Assembly: GCA_022496805.1 (NCBI GenBank)
Contig: CM040088.1
Coordinates: 9,269,001-9,333,000 of the forward strand
Origin: Pohlia nutans
Taxonomy: Eukaryota > Streptophyta > Bryopsida > Bryales > Mniaceae
Direction: 5' to 3'
DNA length: 64,000 bases
Both the position numbers and the translations under genes were made by a program. The number at the start of each line of letters is the position of its first letter. The stretch's first letter is position 1. The notes beneath the pieces were generated by a model that made no database searches, was not told where the DNA came from, and worked only from the letters and a program-made list of their open reading frames with translations. This document shows positions 9,647 through 21,620 of the stretch, piece after piece.

Positions 9647-12600
9647 TCAGTCCTCATCCATAACATGGTCTTGGTGTAAGAATCCTTCGACACCAAGTTC
9701 CTCACGATCCTCGACTTGGAGTTCATCGAGGACTGGGATTAGTCCCGACCCACCACCGACATAATCGAATCCAGAAGTAGGAATTCGGAATGTCAGAAGC
9801 TGCGGTAATGAAATTTGCTCCGGCTCATGAACCTGCTCTGTGGGATCTGCCGGATGTGGTGGCTCCTCAGAGAGCCCCATGAGTTGCATGCACCTGAGCT
9901 GTCCCAGGCCAGAAGAGATGCTCGCCTGGTCTGGAAAATCTCGAAACAGCTGCGGTTCGTGCTGTAATTAAATCATCAAACCAGAAACTACGTCAACATT
10001 CATCCAAAAACTGTCATTTCATGTACTACCGTAGTCTACCCCAGGATGGGCGAAAAAAGTGCCTAATAATTCTTTTAAACTGTCCGGAAAATTTTGAAAA
10101 ACTTCGGCATTCTTCATGAGTAATTTTGATAGTTGTAGGCGTTGCTACAAAACAATCGTTACGAATCATTCATCCATTACAAATCATTCATCCATTGCAA
10201 ATTACAACGGTTCAAGATCTTACTTAACACCCTAATTGCCCTTACTTTGTCACATTCATGGTGTAATTTATGAGATTCTAGGCACAAACCTTCTGTAATT
10301 TCTGATCTTGATAGAATATGGGGTAGAATAATTCTAACCTGGGGGTAGACTACGGGAATATACAACCCAGCGTTATCGACAAGATTAACGTTCTGCCATA
10401 GAACACCGTACCAACTTGTGAAAGTGCCTACATATGCAGTTTCTAGGTACATACATTACGGAGGTAATATCGAAGTCAAATTCTCTTAAAAAAACATGAC
10501 GAACAATTTACAGGATTCGATTCATTTTGACTCGTTACAGGTCAACAGAACAACTGCAAGGATTGCCACACGTAGAATTATTTAATGCAAAGGAGCTCTG
10601 CATCCTATCTAGTAACTATGATAAGGTGAGGTATATTACATTGTGCCAATGAGCATCAGTTTCGCTCATGACCTTGGTAACCTTGGGCGGTGCCTCGGTC
10701 TTTGCCTCTTCGGCCTTGCGCTTGTCCTTGGAGGCTGCTGCAGAAGCGGCGATGCTTGAGTTGGGAATGACATCGCCTGGCTGATCGGATTCGTTGAAAG
10801 CAAGCACAACAATCTGTGCATTTGCCTCTGCAGGAATAATGGCCGGTCGCTCCTTGCCAGTGGGAATCAGAGTCAAGGAAGAGAACCGGCCTATCGGGCA
10901 GCTGCTGTCGTCGAATTGCAACGATCTGCATATCAAAATTTATATTAGTAGTGCTTAATTAACCCAATTTATAAACACGGAGATTATCCAAGGACTGCTG
11001 AACAGGACCTACACAGAGGTCTCGCCTGGAAGCTCTCTCCTGCTTATTTTATCCCACAACCTGAGTACAAGTACGTGGACTTGTGGAGTATTCGTACTCA
11101 GGAAACTTGAGTATGCAACAGTACATGATGACAGTATGATATGAATGTGCATTTTTGTCGTTTCATACTGGTAACAATGCACTTTATATAGGAAGAAATA
11201 CAATCCTTAACGCGGTCAACGTGTGTGTGTGTCAATATATATATATCCAAAAGAATGTTCATAACTGTCAACTTTTTAAACCAACAATAGTTCTCAAAAG
11301 TAACAAATGAGAATTGAAAGGCTCTTTGAAGCATCCAATAAGAATTGAAGCATTTGGTGCTTCTTAGAGGGTGCTCAATCAAGTTTGGTCTGGTGTCAAT
11401 TATAGCTTTCCTTATGATATTTATCTCAATTTTGAAAATTCATATAATATTATCGGAGTGTTTAAGAAATTTTAAATAAATTGCATTGTGATTCTCTTCT
11501 ATTTGCTAACACTCTCGTACACCGTCACTCAAAAAGTGGGATTGATCAGAACAAGTGTCACTTTTAGTGTTATGTTACCTTAACACCTGGACGTGAACGA
11601 CCAGCAGGCTAGGGAAGCCCATAACATGCTTTAGAATGTTAAGAATCAGAATCAGGATCTACATTGAATCAGCCTATTTAGAATCAGGATCTACACATAT
11701 CGAGAATCGGAATAGTGGATATTGATCCTTACAAAGTTCTATACAAACAAAGTCAGCTACATTTACGGACGCAATATGAGCTAAACAATTCAAACAATGA
11801 TCTCCCATGACCATCTGATATGCCTGAAACCGCTCTAAAACCATGCATGATTCTGCCCATTGTATTGAACATTTAACTATTGGACTCCAGCAAGGTATCC
11901 AGTGTTATGCCTGCCATAAGTAGCATCCCTGAGTTAGAATACCATACCCTGCTGTCAGGGTCGGCAAAAAATAATTATAAAAGAAGAACCCAAATCTTTA
12001 GGAAATTGTTTTGTCAAAAAAATCTATTTTGTATGGTGAAAAAATATATTTTAGAACATCCACATAAAAGCAATTTTCCAAAAAGGTTAATTATTCGGCA
12101 TGACCCTACGGTTTTTGAAAGGAACCAAAATCGCTCCTTAGTTCACAGGTCAAATCATACACTGTTCAGTTTGTTAGGAAGTAACTCAAGCAACGTTAAG
12201 AGCTTGTTAAGCAAGATTTAGAAACTGTAATGCTGTTATAACTACTCCCTTCATGTTGTTAACAATCAGTGTATAATCCTAGTAGTGGGTGGCATCGAAA
12301 GTTGAACCAGTTGGCACTGATCAATTGCACTGTACGGCCGAGTATTCTTTAGACTCTGGAAGGTAGGAAAGCTACGTTCAGGAGAAACAAGGAGAGTCAG
12401 AATCTTAAAAGCTTTTACAAGCTTTGACCTAAAACAAGCTTTGCACCTTACCGAGAGACCTTGATTGTTACTGCACGTTCTACTGATATCCAACTTGACA
12501 CAGCACACAGAAAACTAATGATACATTGATACCCGCATACTGAGCATAAAAGGTTACAGAAAGTCACAAGCCCGGATGTTCACAAGCCTCTAGACCAAAA

Positions 12601-13570
12601 TAATTAACTGGTTGGTACAGGACTCAATTTTTGCCCACCGAAAACCATTTACTGAAATGTACTGACTGTACATCATTTGATGATGTCGTGGTTCACGTCA
12701 AGGAATGTGAAGACGCGGGATACGAGTTCGTCTACACGTCTACTGTGAGGAAAATCCTCAAAGTAGACGAACGTGCTCTCTTGGAATTAATACGTCTTGG
12801 TTTGAGAAGCGAAGTAGAGCAGTCTTACTTGATTTCAATTTCCTGAGAAGAAGATGACGACGACGATCCGATGTTCATCTCCTTGTCGGTGACAACACTC
12901 TCATCAGCGTCGTCATCCACGATGGCTTTGCCTTTGTCATCTGCCACCTGGGTGGATTCGCATCCCTAGGTGGATTCACACCAGCCACGTGCGTCAAGGT
13001 AAGTAGACAGGCAGTTAAATCCAATATTATGTAAACCTCAGTAGATAGAACGCATGTAAGAAAGTGAAGCAAACACAAAAAAGGATCGGTTGGAAGTTTG
13101 CGGCAGGGCAATAAGCTTGAACAGTAGGGGGTGTCACACCTCTTTTTTCCCATTCTCAATCTTCAGAGAATGTGTACATGGCACTCTCTCCTTGAATTGT
13201 GGAAGGGCCATTCTCTGAAGATTGAGAAGTTTCATTCTTCTCTTCCGGAGGTGAAGAATGGGCGTGAAGATTGATAACCCGTGAAGATTGAGAAGCCGTG
13301 TTCACTCTCATTCTTCACACAGCGTCACAGCTTCTTCATGGAGAATGGTCACAATTGGCTCCACGTTTCTCTCCCAAAGTTCTCAATCTTTAAAGAATCA
13401 AACTTCTCGCAAGAGGTGTGACAACCCCTAGGGCTCGCATTCAGAGAAGACAAGCTTGATGCAAGTTATATTTTAGTATATTTTATATCTCATTTTACCT
13501 CAGTCAGGCGCGCAAGAGCGTCAGCTTGTTCTTTGGAAAACCCGTCGTGATCAACCGCAGGCTCCGGCAT
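9647..13570 (-). CDS. Unrecognised multi-exon gene encoding an acidic, Ser-rich protein (model partly uncertain)
   Basis: Exons inferred from coding-looking frames and GT-AG sites: 13499-13570 (ATG, begins MPEPAVDHDGFSKEQ, donor GAG|GTAAAA); 12829-12947 (starts VADDKGKA, seven Ser, ends QEIEI, donor AA|GTAAGA); about 10640-10925 (begins SLQFDDSSCPIG, contains LIPTGKERPAIIPAEANAQ and a Lys/Ala/Glu-rich stretch); about 10339-10427 (FTSWYGVLWQNVNLVDNAG); 10040-10144 (LLMKNAEVFQNFPDSLKELL); 9647-9961 (HEPQLFRDFPDQ, ends HQDHVMDED, stop). Exon 2 to 3 and the last three exons join in phase; the 10640 to 10427 junction does not, so a small exon is missing or one site is wrong. If the 12829 donor is not used, the frame stops at once and gives a 64-residue product. 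No known domain was recognised. Intron 1 is filled by MITE DNA. A once functional gene is likely; whether it is intact is open. Confidence 0.5.
12994..13460. mobile_element. Worn J-related MITE in intron 1 of the minus-strand gene, interrupted by element L
   Basis: Blocks CATGTAAGAAAGTGAAGCAA, TTGGAAGTTTGCGGCA and CATTCAGAGAAGACAAGCTT match 39540-39735, where they lie in the same order. The outer limits are approximate. Confidence 0.5.
13127..13428. mobile_element. MITE L, nested, TA-flanked
   Basis: 302 bp with ends GGGGGTGTCACACCTCTT and (inverted) GGGGTTGTCACACCTCTT, bounded by TA on both sides. Inside, the block CTCAATCTTCAGAGAATG recurs in both orientations (about 13155, 13205, 13270, 13380), so the single strand could fold on itself. 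Confidence 0.7.
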
Positions 13571-14520
13571 CGTGCAGGTCGCAACTTCAACCGCTTAAGT
13601 CTGTGATCTGGTCCACAAAGAGATCAAGCTTTGATGGGGTTAGCAGCAACCCGGCCAAAACCACTCAGCCATTATCTACCTATCGCGCAAAACCCCAGAT
13701 CATGTGTCCTAATTCTGTTTACTTTGCGTAAGACATAAACCCATGACTGGCTTTCAAAGTAGCCACTTCCATCGATACACAGAACTTTCCATTTGGCGCA
13801 ATTGCATTCTTTAACGACGTTGGAAGTTGCCACTCACCTCAAGAAGACAAGAAGGTAAGTAACAATTTTCAACGTTGGAAACAACTCATCTTCGGCTCAA
13901 GTAACAATGGAGTTTCAAAGTACCGGGCACCAGACACCCATTCCCACGTCGGAACCTCCTACACTACTTCGAAGTTACACACTATTATAAAAACACAACG
14001 GGGACCGTTCTGATTAGTATGCGAAGGCGCGGCTCAAATTTGGTTCCTAGGTTAACTACACCTCTCTCATCTTCGAGAACGAATAAGTTAGTGGCTCTGA
14101 TTAGCTCAATTCCGGAAGCAAAACATTCTATGAAAACTTCAAAGTAAGGATGTTGCGTGCACGGGAGGCCATGTACATTCTATGGATCGACAGCAGTACT
14201 AGCTAGTACCCTAAACCTCAAGACAGAAGCAATGGTACGGTGTACGTACTGAATGTACGCGATCTCGTGCACACAGAACCAAAAGGTGTGCTTCCGCGAC
14301 AACAAACTGTGTGATTCTCGGGCTTGAAATGATTTCGATCCACACAATCTGTCGTCTTCAACAGCGATCGCAAAGGCTGGGGATGTGGGAGATGTGGGAG
14401 CTTGACAACTGAGAGAGGGCACTGATGTTCCACATGATTCGGCGCCGGTGAGGTCTGTTGCGGCAAAGGACGACGACTAATCTATCCAACTCTGAGCAGT
14501 ACGATCGGTGTAAAATGCTC
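13571..14520. other. Upstream region of the minus-strand gene; no other gene seen
   Basis: Mixed composition, less AT-rich than the surroundings. It should hold the promoter and leader of the gene starting at 13570, but I cannot identify a TATA box or start site. Confidence 0.35.
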
Positions 14521-14690
14521 GCATAGTAGGCCTAGAGGAGGGATGGTTTGCAAGCCTGTTTCCACAACTCTCGTCACGGAGTGTGGGGAAGGCTTTGGGG
14601 AACAAGCAACCCGATGCCAAGAGGATAAAAACAGCCCCCTTTTTTTGTGCATGTAGGGGCCCACTTTGAAAGTTAATCCTTCCATGGCTT
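14520..14690. repeat. Partial copy of repeat family O
   Basis: Shares the stretch around TTTTGTGCATGTAGGGGCCC with the intact copy at 46511-46786. Ends are missing. Confidence 0.45.
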
Positions 14691-14744
14691 CTTTTTTTTG
14701 GTTTTTGGGTCATCTGACTTTAGGTTACAAAGCTCGCATGCTAG

Positions 14745-15217
14745 TAGAGTCATTCGTAAAGTTTGTAAAAGAGGGGTGACTGGACCAAAGTTTGTGAAAA
14801 CTATGATTGAGAACCCAATAAAAGTAGACGTGTCAGTTGTTTTTAAAAAATTGGGGGTGTGAAGTTTCAAGGCTCCAAAAACGGTGCCCAAAAACGGTGC
14901 CCAAAAACTTTAGACTCTCAATTTTCTTAATCCAACAAATTTTAGTTAATTCAAGGAGCCCCAAGCTTTGATTCCGCCTATGATGTCCCCGAATTAGCTT
15001 GCTGCCAAATCCAAATCAACGCTTTGCTTGTTGCCAAATTCCCAAATTAGTTATCTGCTTCTGCCAAATCCAAATCAATGCTTCTGTCTCCACCACCGAC
15101 TCATCCGGCGCATGCTTTGTTTTTTGCTAACTGATGAACCTCACTCAATTTACGTTTCCCAAAATTTCAATAAAACTGAGGCTGTAAGTGGCATCGAGTT
15201 TGCGGAAAACTCTAGTG
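14745..15217 (+). repeat. Repeat M, copy 1
   Basis: Reverse-complement copy at 52320-52733, with long blocks in common: GAGGGGTGACTGGA-like start, ACTATGATTGAGAACCCAAT, CGGTGCCCAAAAACTTTAGA, CTCATCCGGCGCATGCT, and TTGCGGAAAACTCTAGTGA at the end. This copy has an internal tandem repeat of the CCAAATCCAAATCAA type not in copy 2. No terminal inverted repeats seen. Confidence 0.7.
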
Positions 15218-15529
15218 AATGAGGTGACTTTTTTATCCCTTATTTTTTATATTTTTATTTGAAAAACTTGGTGATGAATCTTTTTTTTTCATACATCCTA
15301 TCTTTTTCATTCAATATATTTGCTTTTCGCGAAATCCTTCATACATCCTGTCTTTTTCATCCAACATCTTGGCCTTTTCATCCGCTACGTGTCTCTTATG
15401 AAGTCCAAATCTAGCTTGCAACCGGTCCAATCCATTGCCTTAGTGGCTACATGAGGTGGCGTTTTTCTCATTATGCTCTCATGTGGTGATTCTCCCAATG
15501 GATTTTTGAAGCAAACTGGCTATAGAAAG

Positions 15530-15735
15530 CCAGAACCAAAAAAAAACCCTACATTCTTCCAAGGGTTTAAAATTCTCAAAGGGTCCTCGTAGACTAATTT
15601 GAGGATGTAGGTCCCAAATTTGTACAAGAAATTGCCAAAAAAAGACCCTAGGGTGCCCAAAATGAAAATTTCAGAGAATGGGCCCAGGGTCAATAGGGCT
15701 TGCATTAACGTTGAGGGGGGGGATTTAGAGTCGGG
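15530..15735. mobile_element. MULE-like MITE O, left end missing
   Basis: The right end reads GGGGATTTAGAGTCGGG, as in the intact copy at 46511-46786, and the inside shares TTCCAAGGGTTTAAAATTC and CCCTAGGGTGCCCAAAATG. The left end is lost or diverged. Confidence 0.6.
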
Positions 15736-15758
15736 AGACAAGCAATGCCGTATGTTAA

Positions 15759-16298
15759 CCCTTTAACGTCCCAATTCAACACTGTTTTCAAAGATGCGCT
15801 ATAAAATGTTTGATGAAACCCTAAAATGGAGTAGATGTACAAAGAAAACTTGTAAATGTCAATGTGAAGATCACATCTATACGGTTGGATTCATCATATT
15901 TTTTATTAATATTTTTTATTAAATTTTGAAAGGTTTTCTCTTGAAATTCAATTAAAAATCCCAAATCAATACAAAAAAAATTCAAAAAATTGTAATGTAA
16001 TCGGAATAACATGCCCTACGAGATAGTATGGTTTCCATTATTTGATTCTACCTATTTTGGAAAATCATGTTTGAGGTCTCACTTTTTGAACTAAGAATGA
16101 AACTTGACATAAACCAATTGTGTTATTTTTCTAAAAATCATAATAACCTATTTTGAAGATCCAAACCGTTCAAAGAATAGTCAACTTGCACAAGAACCAA
16201 GAGTAATTTTGGTGGATGAAAATTGTTCAATCTGGATGAGATCCGAACAACTTCAATCTGTTCGTCGTTCAATATATGAACGCTGGCGCTCTAAAGGG
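15759..16298. mobile_element. TTAA-flanked MITE, diverged relative of family C
   Basis: 540 bp, starts CCCTTTAACGTCCC after TTAA and ends GCGCTCTAAAGGG before TTAT. Inner blocks such as CAAAGATGCG(C/A)TATAAAATG and ATCTATACGGTTGGAT recall family C. No coding capacity. Confidence 0.6.
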
Positions 16299-16756
16299 TT
16301 ATAGTTTTTACCAAAATGAAGCAAAATATATAATGTATTACCTTAATTGATAAAATTAGTAGTTTTTTTCATTGTTCCAAAGTAGGTCATCAAAATTGCT
16401 CCTAAGACCATTTTTTGGTTTTTTCTTAGTTTGAATGACGGGATGAACCTAAAATTGGAAATTTCAAAAACCAAGATAAAAAAATACTCATTTGACACAC
16501 TTTGAAAATAAAAATTATGATTGAATACAAAGTCATTGATTTATGAATCATCAAAGTTTTGTTAACATTCACATTTTCAAGTCTTTTCATGTGTATATTT
16601 CATTCAATATTGGCATTTTTCAAAATCTATCTTCACCAAAGTAAATTTTGATGAACTTTGAGAGGGATCTCTCAACAAAAATAAATATTCAATTGAAGTT
16701 GTTTTCAATTAGAAATTTCAGTTCAAAGGGAGTGAAAAGTCCCATGGGGGTCCTGT

Positions 16757-17013
16757 TAGGGCGAGTCCCCATGGGCCACCCGTGCCCACTCTCTGCAGAG
16801 AGAATAAACCAATTTTAGCTCCTGCTTTGGATTAGAGGACGGGTGCTAGAGCGATAGGACGGGCTTGGCACTTCCTCAAACCAAGGCCGCTGTCTTTTAG
16901 AGACCCGCTCTCACTTTTATTAGAGAAGAATCAGAGAAGGTTGAACAGTGAACCGATTGTCTATTATCTGCAAGAGCGGGGACGGGCGGCCTATGGGGAG
17001 AGGCTCTTAGGAG
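16757..17013. mobile_element. MITE-like element with GC-rich inverted ends
   Basis: The left end GTCCCCATGGGCCACCCGT and the right end (inverted) CTCCCCATAGGCCGCCCGT are imperfect inverted repeats. The body is richer in GC than its surroundings. The exact edges and target duplication are not clear. Confidence 0.5.
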
Positions 17014-17202
17014 TTAATGTAGCGTAAACAATGTGAAGATACCCCGGTAACTTATTCAGGTAGTACGCTGTCATGAGCAATCCCCACAATTTATACAGTA
17101 TCTTGAGAAGGGCACCCATTTTCAACGTTGACAGAGTCGTTTGACACCATTCATTTGAACAGGTCGTTTTTCTACATTAGATAAGGTAGCATCTCCTATT
17201 GA

Positions 17203-17690
17203 CGTAACATTCAATAGTCTTCATGCCCACTGCCTTTCCTTCATGCACTTTGCTCATGGCCCATTCACACCGACCTAGTGACACTGTTGCGTTTGCGTTC
17301 CTGAAAGGCTGGGAGGTAAAATGAAGAAACACAAAAATATTCAAAACTTTGTCTTTTCCTGCTGCAACTACTGTTGAGCACTGTGCAACTACAATACACT
17401 GCCGCAAGTATAACTTAGTCACATTCGTTTTTTGTGTTGTGTTGCTTTCTGTCATGTGGTAGTGTAATTACTTTCTGCCTATTTTAGATTTTTAAATTCA
17501 CCTCATATTCCTTCAAAGTTATCTGACACACGCATTCGTGCAACAGAAATGGTGTATGTGAACGGGCCTTCATCACCTTGAGCCTCCACTTGTCCACTTA
17601 GCTACTTAGCTATTGATGAATATTTCACACCATTTCACACCATTTATTGTAGAGCCAAGGCAGAGACAATGCATGCTACTAAATGTTATG
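17203..17690 (+). mobile_element. MITE family I, copy 2, carrying a nested J element
   Basis: Ends CGTAACATTCAATAGTCTTC and GCTACTAAATGTTATG. The copy at 6593-6745 gives the uninterrupted order: GCTCATCACCTT there is split here by the J element at 17258. Confidence 0.72.
17258..17568. mobile_element. MITE family J, copy 1
   Basis: 311 bp with ends GGCCCATTCACACC and (inverted) GGCCCGTTCACATACACC. CAT lies on both sides, close to the element, which would fit a 3-bp target duplication, though the right edge is uncertain by a base or two. A copy of the same length is at 18111-18421. Confidence 0.7.
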
Positions 17691-17753
17691 GAAATTGCCA
17701 CTTTCTATTTGGCTTTACTTCTAAATTTTTAAATAGGTCAATGGGACAAAGCC

Positions 17754-17792
17754 TCCCCCCCCCCCCCCCCCCAAAAAAAAAAAAAAAAAAAA
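17754..17792. repeat. Poly(C) followed by poly(A)
   Basis: A run of C passes directly into a run of A; such junctions are prone to length error in assemblies. Confidence 0.9.
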
Positions 17793-17812
17793 GCAAAGAA
17801 CTTTTGTACTAC

Positions 17813-18029
17813 TCTAAATAGTGTATTTAGTGTGAGATACACTAATTTACATATAAACATGTTGTAAGTTTTTACTGTTGACCAATTTTTTTACCCTCTA
17901 TATTGGTCAAGATGGGGATCTTTCAATAGTATTGGAATCAATGTCTTTGGTAAATTTTTTTGTCGAGAGTAAAAATCTATAACATTTTCAAATTTTATAA
18001 TTATCTCACACTAAATACACTATTTAGTG
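17813..18029. mobile_element. TA-flanked MITE family H (related to G)
   Basis: Ends (C)TAAATAGTGTATTTAGTGTG and, inverted, CACTAAATAGTGTATTTAGTG, followed by TA. It shares the CACTRAAT...GTATTTAGTGT design with family G (22767-23083, 36702-36977), so it is probably a Tc1/mariner-type MITE. Confidence 0.68.
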
Positions 18030-18098
18030 TACTCAATTCCTTTCTTTCTTTTTGGAAACAAGCAGACATTTATTCCACTGACATGACATAAACATACA

Positions 18099-18568
18099 CA
18101 TAACATTCATGGCCCATTCACACCGCTCACCCAACGCGAGTGCGGTAGAGAATCTGCGTTTGTTAACATGAGTAAGTTTTTGGTAGTTACAGTGTGCTCA
18201 TGTAAAATTTATTTTTTTAAACCTGACGCATGCAAGAAGTTGCTCCAACGCATTTTGGGTGTCGCAAGAAATTTGCGCTCCACCAATGCACATGCGTTAG
18301 CCAAAAGCAAGAAGAGACAAGGCTCTCACACACCAAGAAATTGTATATCATTTTCGAATTTTACCTCGCAGCATTCCAAGAACGCAATGCAAGTGCTGGA
18401 GCTTCTTAGTGTGAATGGGCCATCAGATGCCTTCATGCGCACTACCTTTCCTTCATGCACTTTGCTCAGCACCTAGAGCCTCTACATGTCTACTTAGCTA
18501 CTGATGAATATTCCACACCATCTATTGTAGAGCCAAGGCAGGAACAATGCATGATACTAAATGTTATG
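18099..18568 (+). mobile_element. MITE family I, copy 3, carrying a nested J element near its left end
   Basis: Begins CATAACATTCA and ends ACTAAATGTTATG. The J element sits only 12 bases inside the left end, at a different site from copy 2. Confidence 0.7.
18111..18421. mobile_element. MITE family J, copy 2
   Basis: 311 bp, ends GGCCCATTCACACCGC and (inverted) GGCCCATTCACACTAAG. Same length as copy 1, inserted in the same host family at another position. Confidence 0.72.
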
Positions 18569-18653
18569 CATTGAAAACGGAAGGAGTGGACTTGTCAATG
18601 TACTAGTATTCAATTCCGCCACAAGATTTCAACAAGCAACCAATACGAGTTAA

Positions 18654-19471
18654 CCCGTTGGAGCCTATGGTTGTTATAGAGAAACCACAATATTTTGGGT
18701 GATACTTTTTAAAAACTCTCTTTCAATTGTTGAATTAGAGATATTATTAATAATATTCAATTGTATAACAAAGTTTAATCAAACAAGTGTCAGTTAAACC
18801 TTGGTAAGATTAGAGTGTTGGATTGAAAGATTATAGTATGTTTTTTAACAATACAATGCACACTCAAAAAATGAGATTTTGGAGGGTGTGTGACTTCAAA
18901 GTTAAATAGAATTGGGATAAATCTTTAAAAATGAAAGTAAAGTTGTTCAACAATAGCTATATCAACACCTCTTTATTGCAATCTTTCATGCCAAGAATGG
19001 ACTCACACATAATTATTGTGAATTTTATAAGTGAGAGTAACTTATCCATATACAGTTTAGGACAAAATTTATACAGGTAAGTATTAAAGGAGTTGACCGG
19101 TATGTTAATCAAGATCGGAATACATACACTAATGGAATCAGGATTAGAACATGGACAAGAGAACACCAAAAAAATATTAAAAAATTAATAAAGAAGAAGA
19201 TAACAAACTTCCAACGCTAAAAATACTACATAGTACATATGTTGTATTATAAGTATTTTCTGTGTTTTGAAGTATTTGCAATATTTGGTTTTTTGTACAT
19301 AGGTATTTTGATAGCTTCACAACTCCAAATCAATCTTTTTTGCAATGTGTGGATGAGATAAATCCCCACATCTAAACTTTAGACATTGATGTTTAGTTCG
19401 GAGTAAATCTTTCAGTAGTTTGCAAAAACATGATTCTGCAACCACAATGTGGTTGCATGGGCTCCAAAGGG
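18654..19471. mobile_element. TTAA-flanked element family E
   Basis: 818 bp, TTAA on both sides (18650-18653, 19472-19475). Left end CCCGTTGGAGCCTATGG, right end inverted CCCTTTGGAGCCCATGC. No long open frame, so non-autonomous. Same TTAA and CCC signature as families A-D and F but a different end sequence. Confidence 0.72.
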
Positions 19472-19475
19472 TTAA

Positions 19476-20410
19476 AGAGCAATGAATGAAAGTTTGAGCA
19501 ATTTGTGCTTCAAAAGTGTTGAGACTATTATCATGTGTTGGTATCTTATGCTTTTATCTTTAACCCTAACCAGAACTAATCAGAGTTACCAAATAAACTT
19601 TTGACCTAATCAGAGTTATCAACATATTCGTAATAAAAATTTAGGTTAATTTATCTTATTAATATACTATCTTCTAATATGTTCTCAAATCAAAGAGGAC
19701 TAGATTTTTTTATCACTGGAAATTAAATGTGGTGTATTAAATAATATATTGTACCTTGATAGCAGAAAATAATACTAAAAATATGTGCCAAAAAGTTTTT
19801 AAAATTTTTACTTTTCGGCAATATAATATAAATTATAATTCAACATTGTCAAAAAGTAAGAATTTTTTTCTTTTCACTAGGTTTTTATTTTGTTGAGAGG
19901 CATTTGTAAGTTCAAATGGAGAAAAGGAGTTGTTCTTATAATCAAGTTCATTTACATTAGTCCTCAAAGAATATTCTTCTTTCCCACTAAAAAGTCGAGA
20001 TTTCGTTGAAACTTTGAGATTAAGCCCCTATGTAGCATGAAAGGGCAACTGGCGAGCCAAAATCAAAGTTTTTCGTACCACAAAACCACCCTTTAATTTT
20101 TTAGGGTTACGGTTGCTTGCAACTCTAAAATACATGGTTAGTAGTGAGCATTGTCATTTCAAAATCATCCTAGATTGCTACAAGTAGCTTTGGTTCTTGC
20201 TCACGAATTTGTGATGCATGATTGAGAGTATACAAGGTGGTGCATGAAAACAAAGATTGTCGATCATGAAGGTGAAATTAGTCTGTAAATCTATGATCTG
20301 TATAAAAATAATCATTGAGTTCACAACTATCTCAAAATGTCTAATGTACTCTATTAAGATGAATACATATATATATATATACAATGCTCATTTAGATGGT
20401 CAACAACACT
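19476..20410. other. AT-rich intergenic DNA
   Basis: No gene or repeat ends recognised; short AT-rich stretches and an (AT)n run near 20367-20382. Confidence 0.5.
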
Positions 20411-20416
20411 CGTATA

Positions 20417-20461
20417 CTCCTCTGTCTAATAAATCATAACATTTTAGTGGGACGGAGGGAG
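20417..20461. mobile_element. 45-bp Stowaway-like end pair
   Basis: CTCCTCTGTCTAATAAATC and, inverted, CTCCCTCCGTCCCACTAAA meet with almost nothing between them. TA flanks both sides. This is the smallest such element in the window, a deletion product with only its ends left. Confidence 0.75.
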
Positions 20462-20464
20462 TAT

Positions 20465-21440
20465 GGATTAAGCAATAGCAAAACTAAGTGAGGTTTTTGA
20501 AATGTGTTTTGCACATATTTTTGGAGTCCGATTGAACATAGAAGATGAAGTTTTTTTAGAATTGAGTTAATCATCAAAAGTTGAAAAATCAAACCTTCTT
20601 CCACCTCCTACAAGTTTTGTGTCAATATAAGTCTTTATGCACAAGATATGGAAAAAAAAAACGCAGCAAAGTGAAGGGAAAAAAATCAAAATGTGTTCCT
20701 AACATGTTTTTGGAGCTCATTTGTGCATAGAAGATTGATTTTTTGGAATATTGTTTGACTAAGAAAAGTTTGGAAATCAAGTAATCTTTCTCCAAAATAA
20801 ATTATGTCATTCAAAGACTTTATGCAAAAACTATGCGTGATACAGAATTGAAGACTAACTAGTGCATCACTTCAAAGTTTACATATCCCACATACATTGT
20901 TGATACAATTCCACTCCACTTCTGTAAAGGATAGAGCATTTACACTCTCAACTGACATCTTCGTTGTCAAATGACGAAATAGAGTTGGATGGACAAAAGT
21001 TAATAATTACTTAACTACAAGGTAAATTAAAAAATAAATCTAAAAAGAAAAATGCTGAAATTCTTAATAATATATTTTTGGATGTCGAACCTTATTTTTG
21101 AAATTATTTGGCAGTAATGAGTCAAAGATGCTATCAAGTTACGGTACTATTGTGGCATCTGATTTATTTATTTTTTATTGTTGTTTGTACAATCACCGAC
21201 ATGAACAATGCGACCCCATGTTGGCAACTTTTTAAAGAATCGAGCTCAATGTCAAAAACACTTGACATTCTTTGTAATGCATGAGCAACATTCATCGTTA
21301 AGCAATCTCCATCAATCATACCAAAATTTTGATATCAATAGAAATATGTGTAAATGATCACATGTGGTGGGTGACCATCACTCGCATTGTCCGTTTTGTA
21401 TATTGGAAATATCCACAAAGTCTTTGGCACAAATACAAGA
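20465..21440. other. AT-rich intergenic DNA
   Basis: No gene seen. A weak direct repeat of about 180-190 bases (20500-20640 and 20690-20830, both with AACATAGAAGAT-like or GCATAGAAGATTGA blocks) can be made out. Confidence 0.35.
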
Positions 21441-21620
21441 GAAGAGATGTGGGGTATGTCGGCCTTAGAATAGAAGCCCATGAGGCTCTTTGAGGCCACG
21501 AGGTGCAAGGTTCAAACCTCGGCGGCGGTATAATTTCAGCCATGTGGCCCAACTTTAGACTGGGCTCCAACGCAATCCCCAATGGCGTGCCTTGTAACGA
21601 GGCCAAATCCAATCACCCAT
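21440..21620 (+). repeat. tRNA-like, B-box-containing segment
   Basis: GAGGTGCAAGGTTCAAACCTC at 21497-21517 resembles a T-arm with a B-box. The rest does not fold as a tRNA, so a SINE-like remnant is the most I can say. Confidence 0.25.

Noticed and set aside
12631..12846. 71-residue open frame on the plus strand
   Set aside because: It overlaps the proposed exon 2 of the minus-strand gene only at its end and has no recognised domain; composition alone did not decide, so it is left out.
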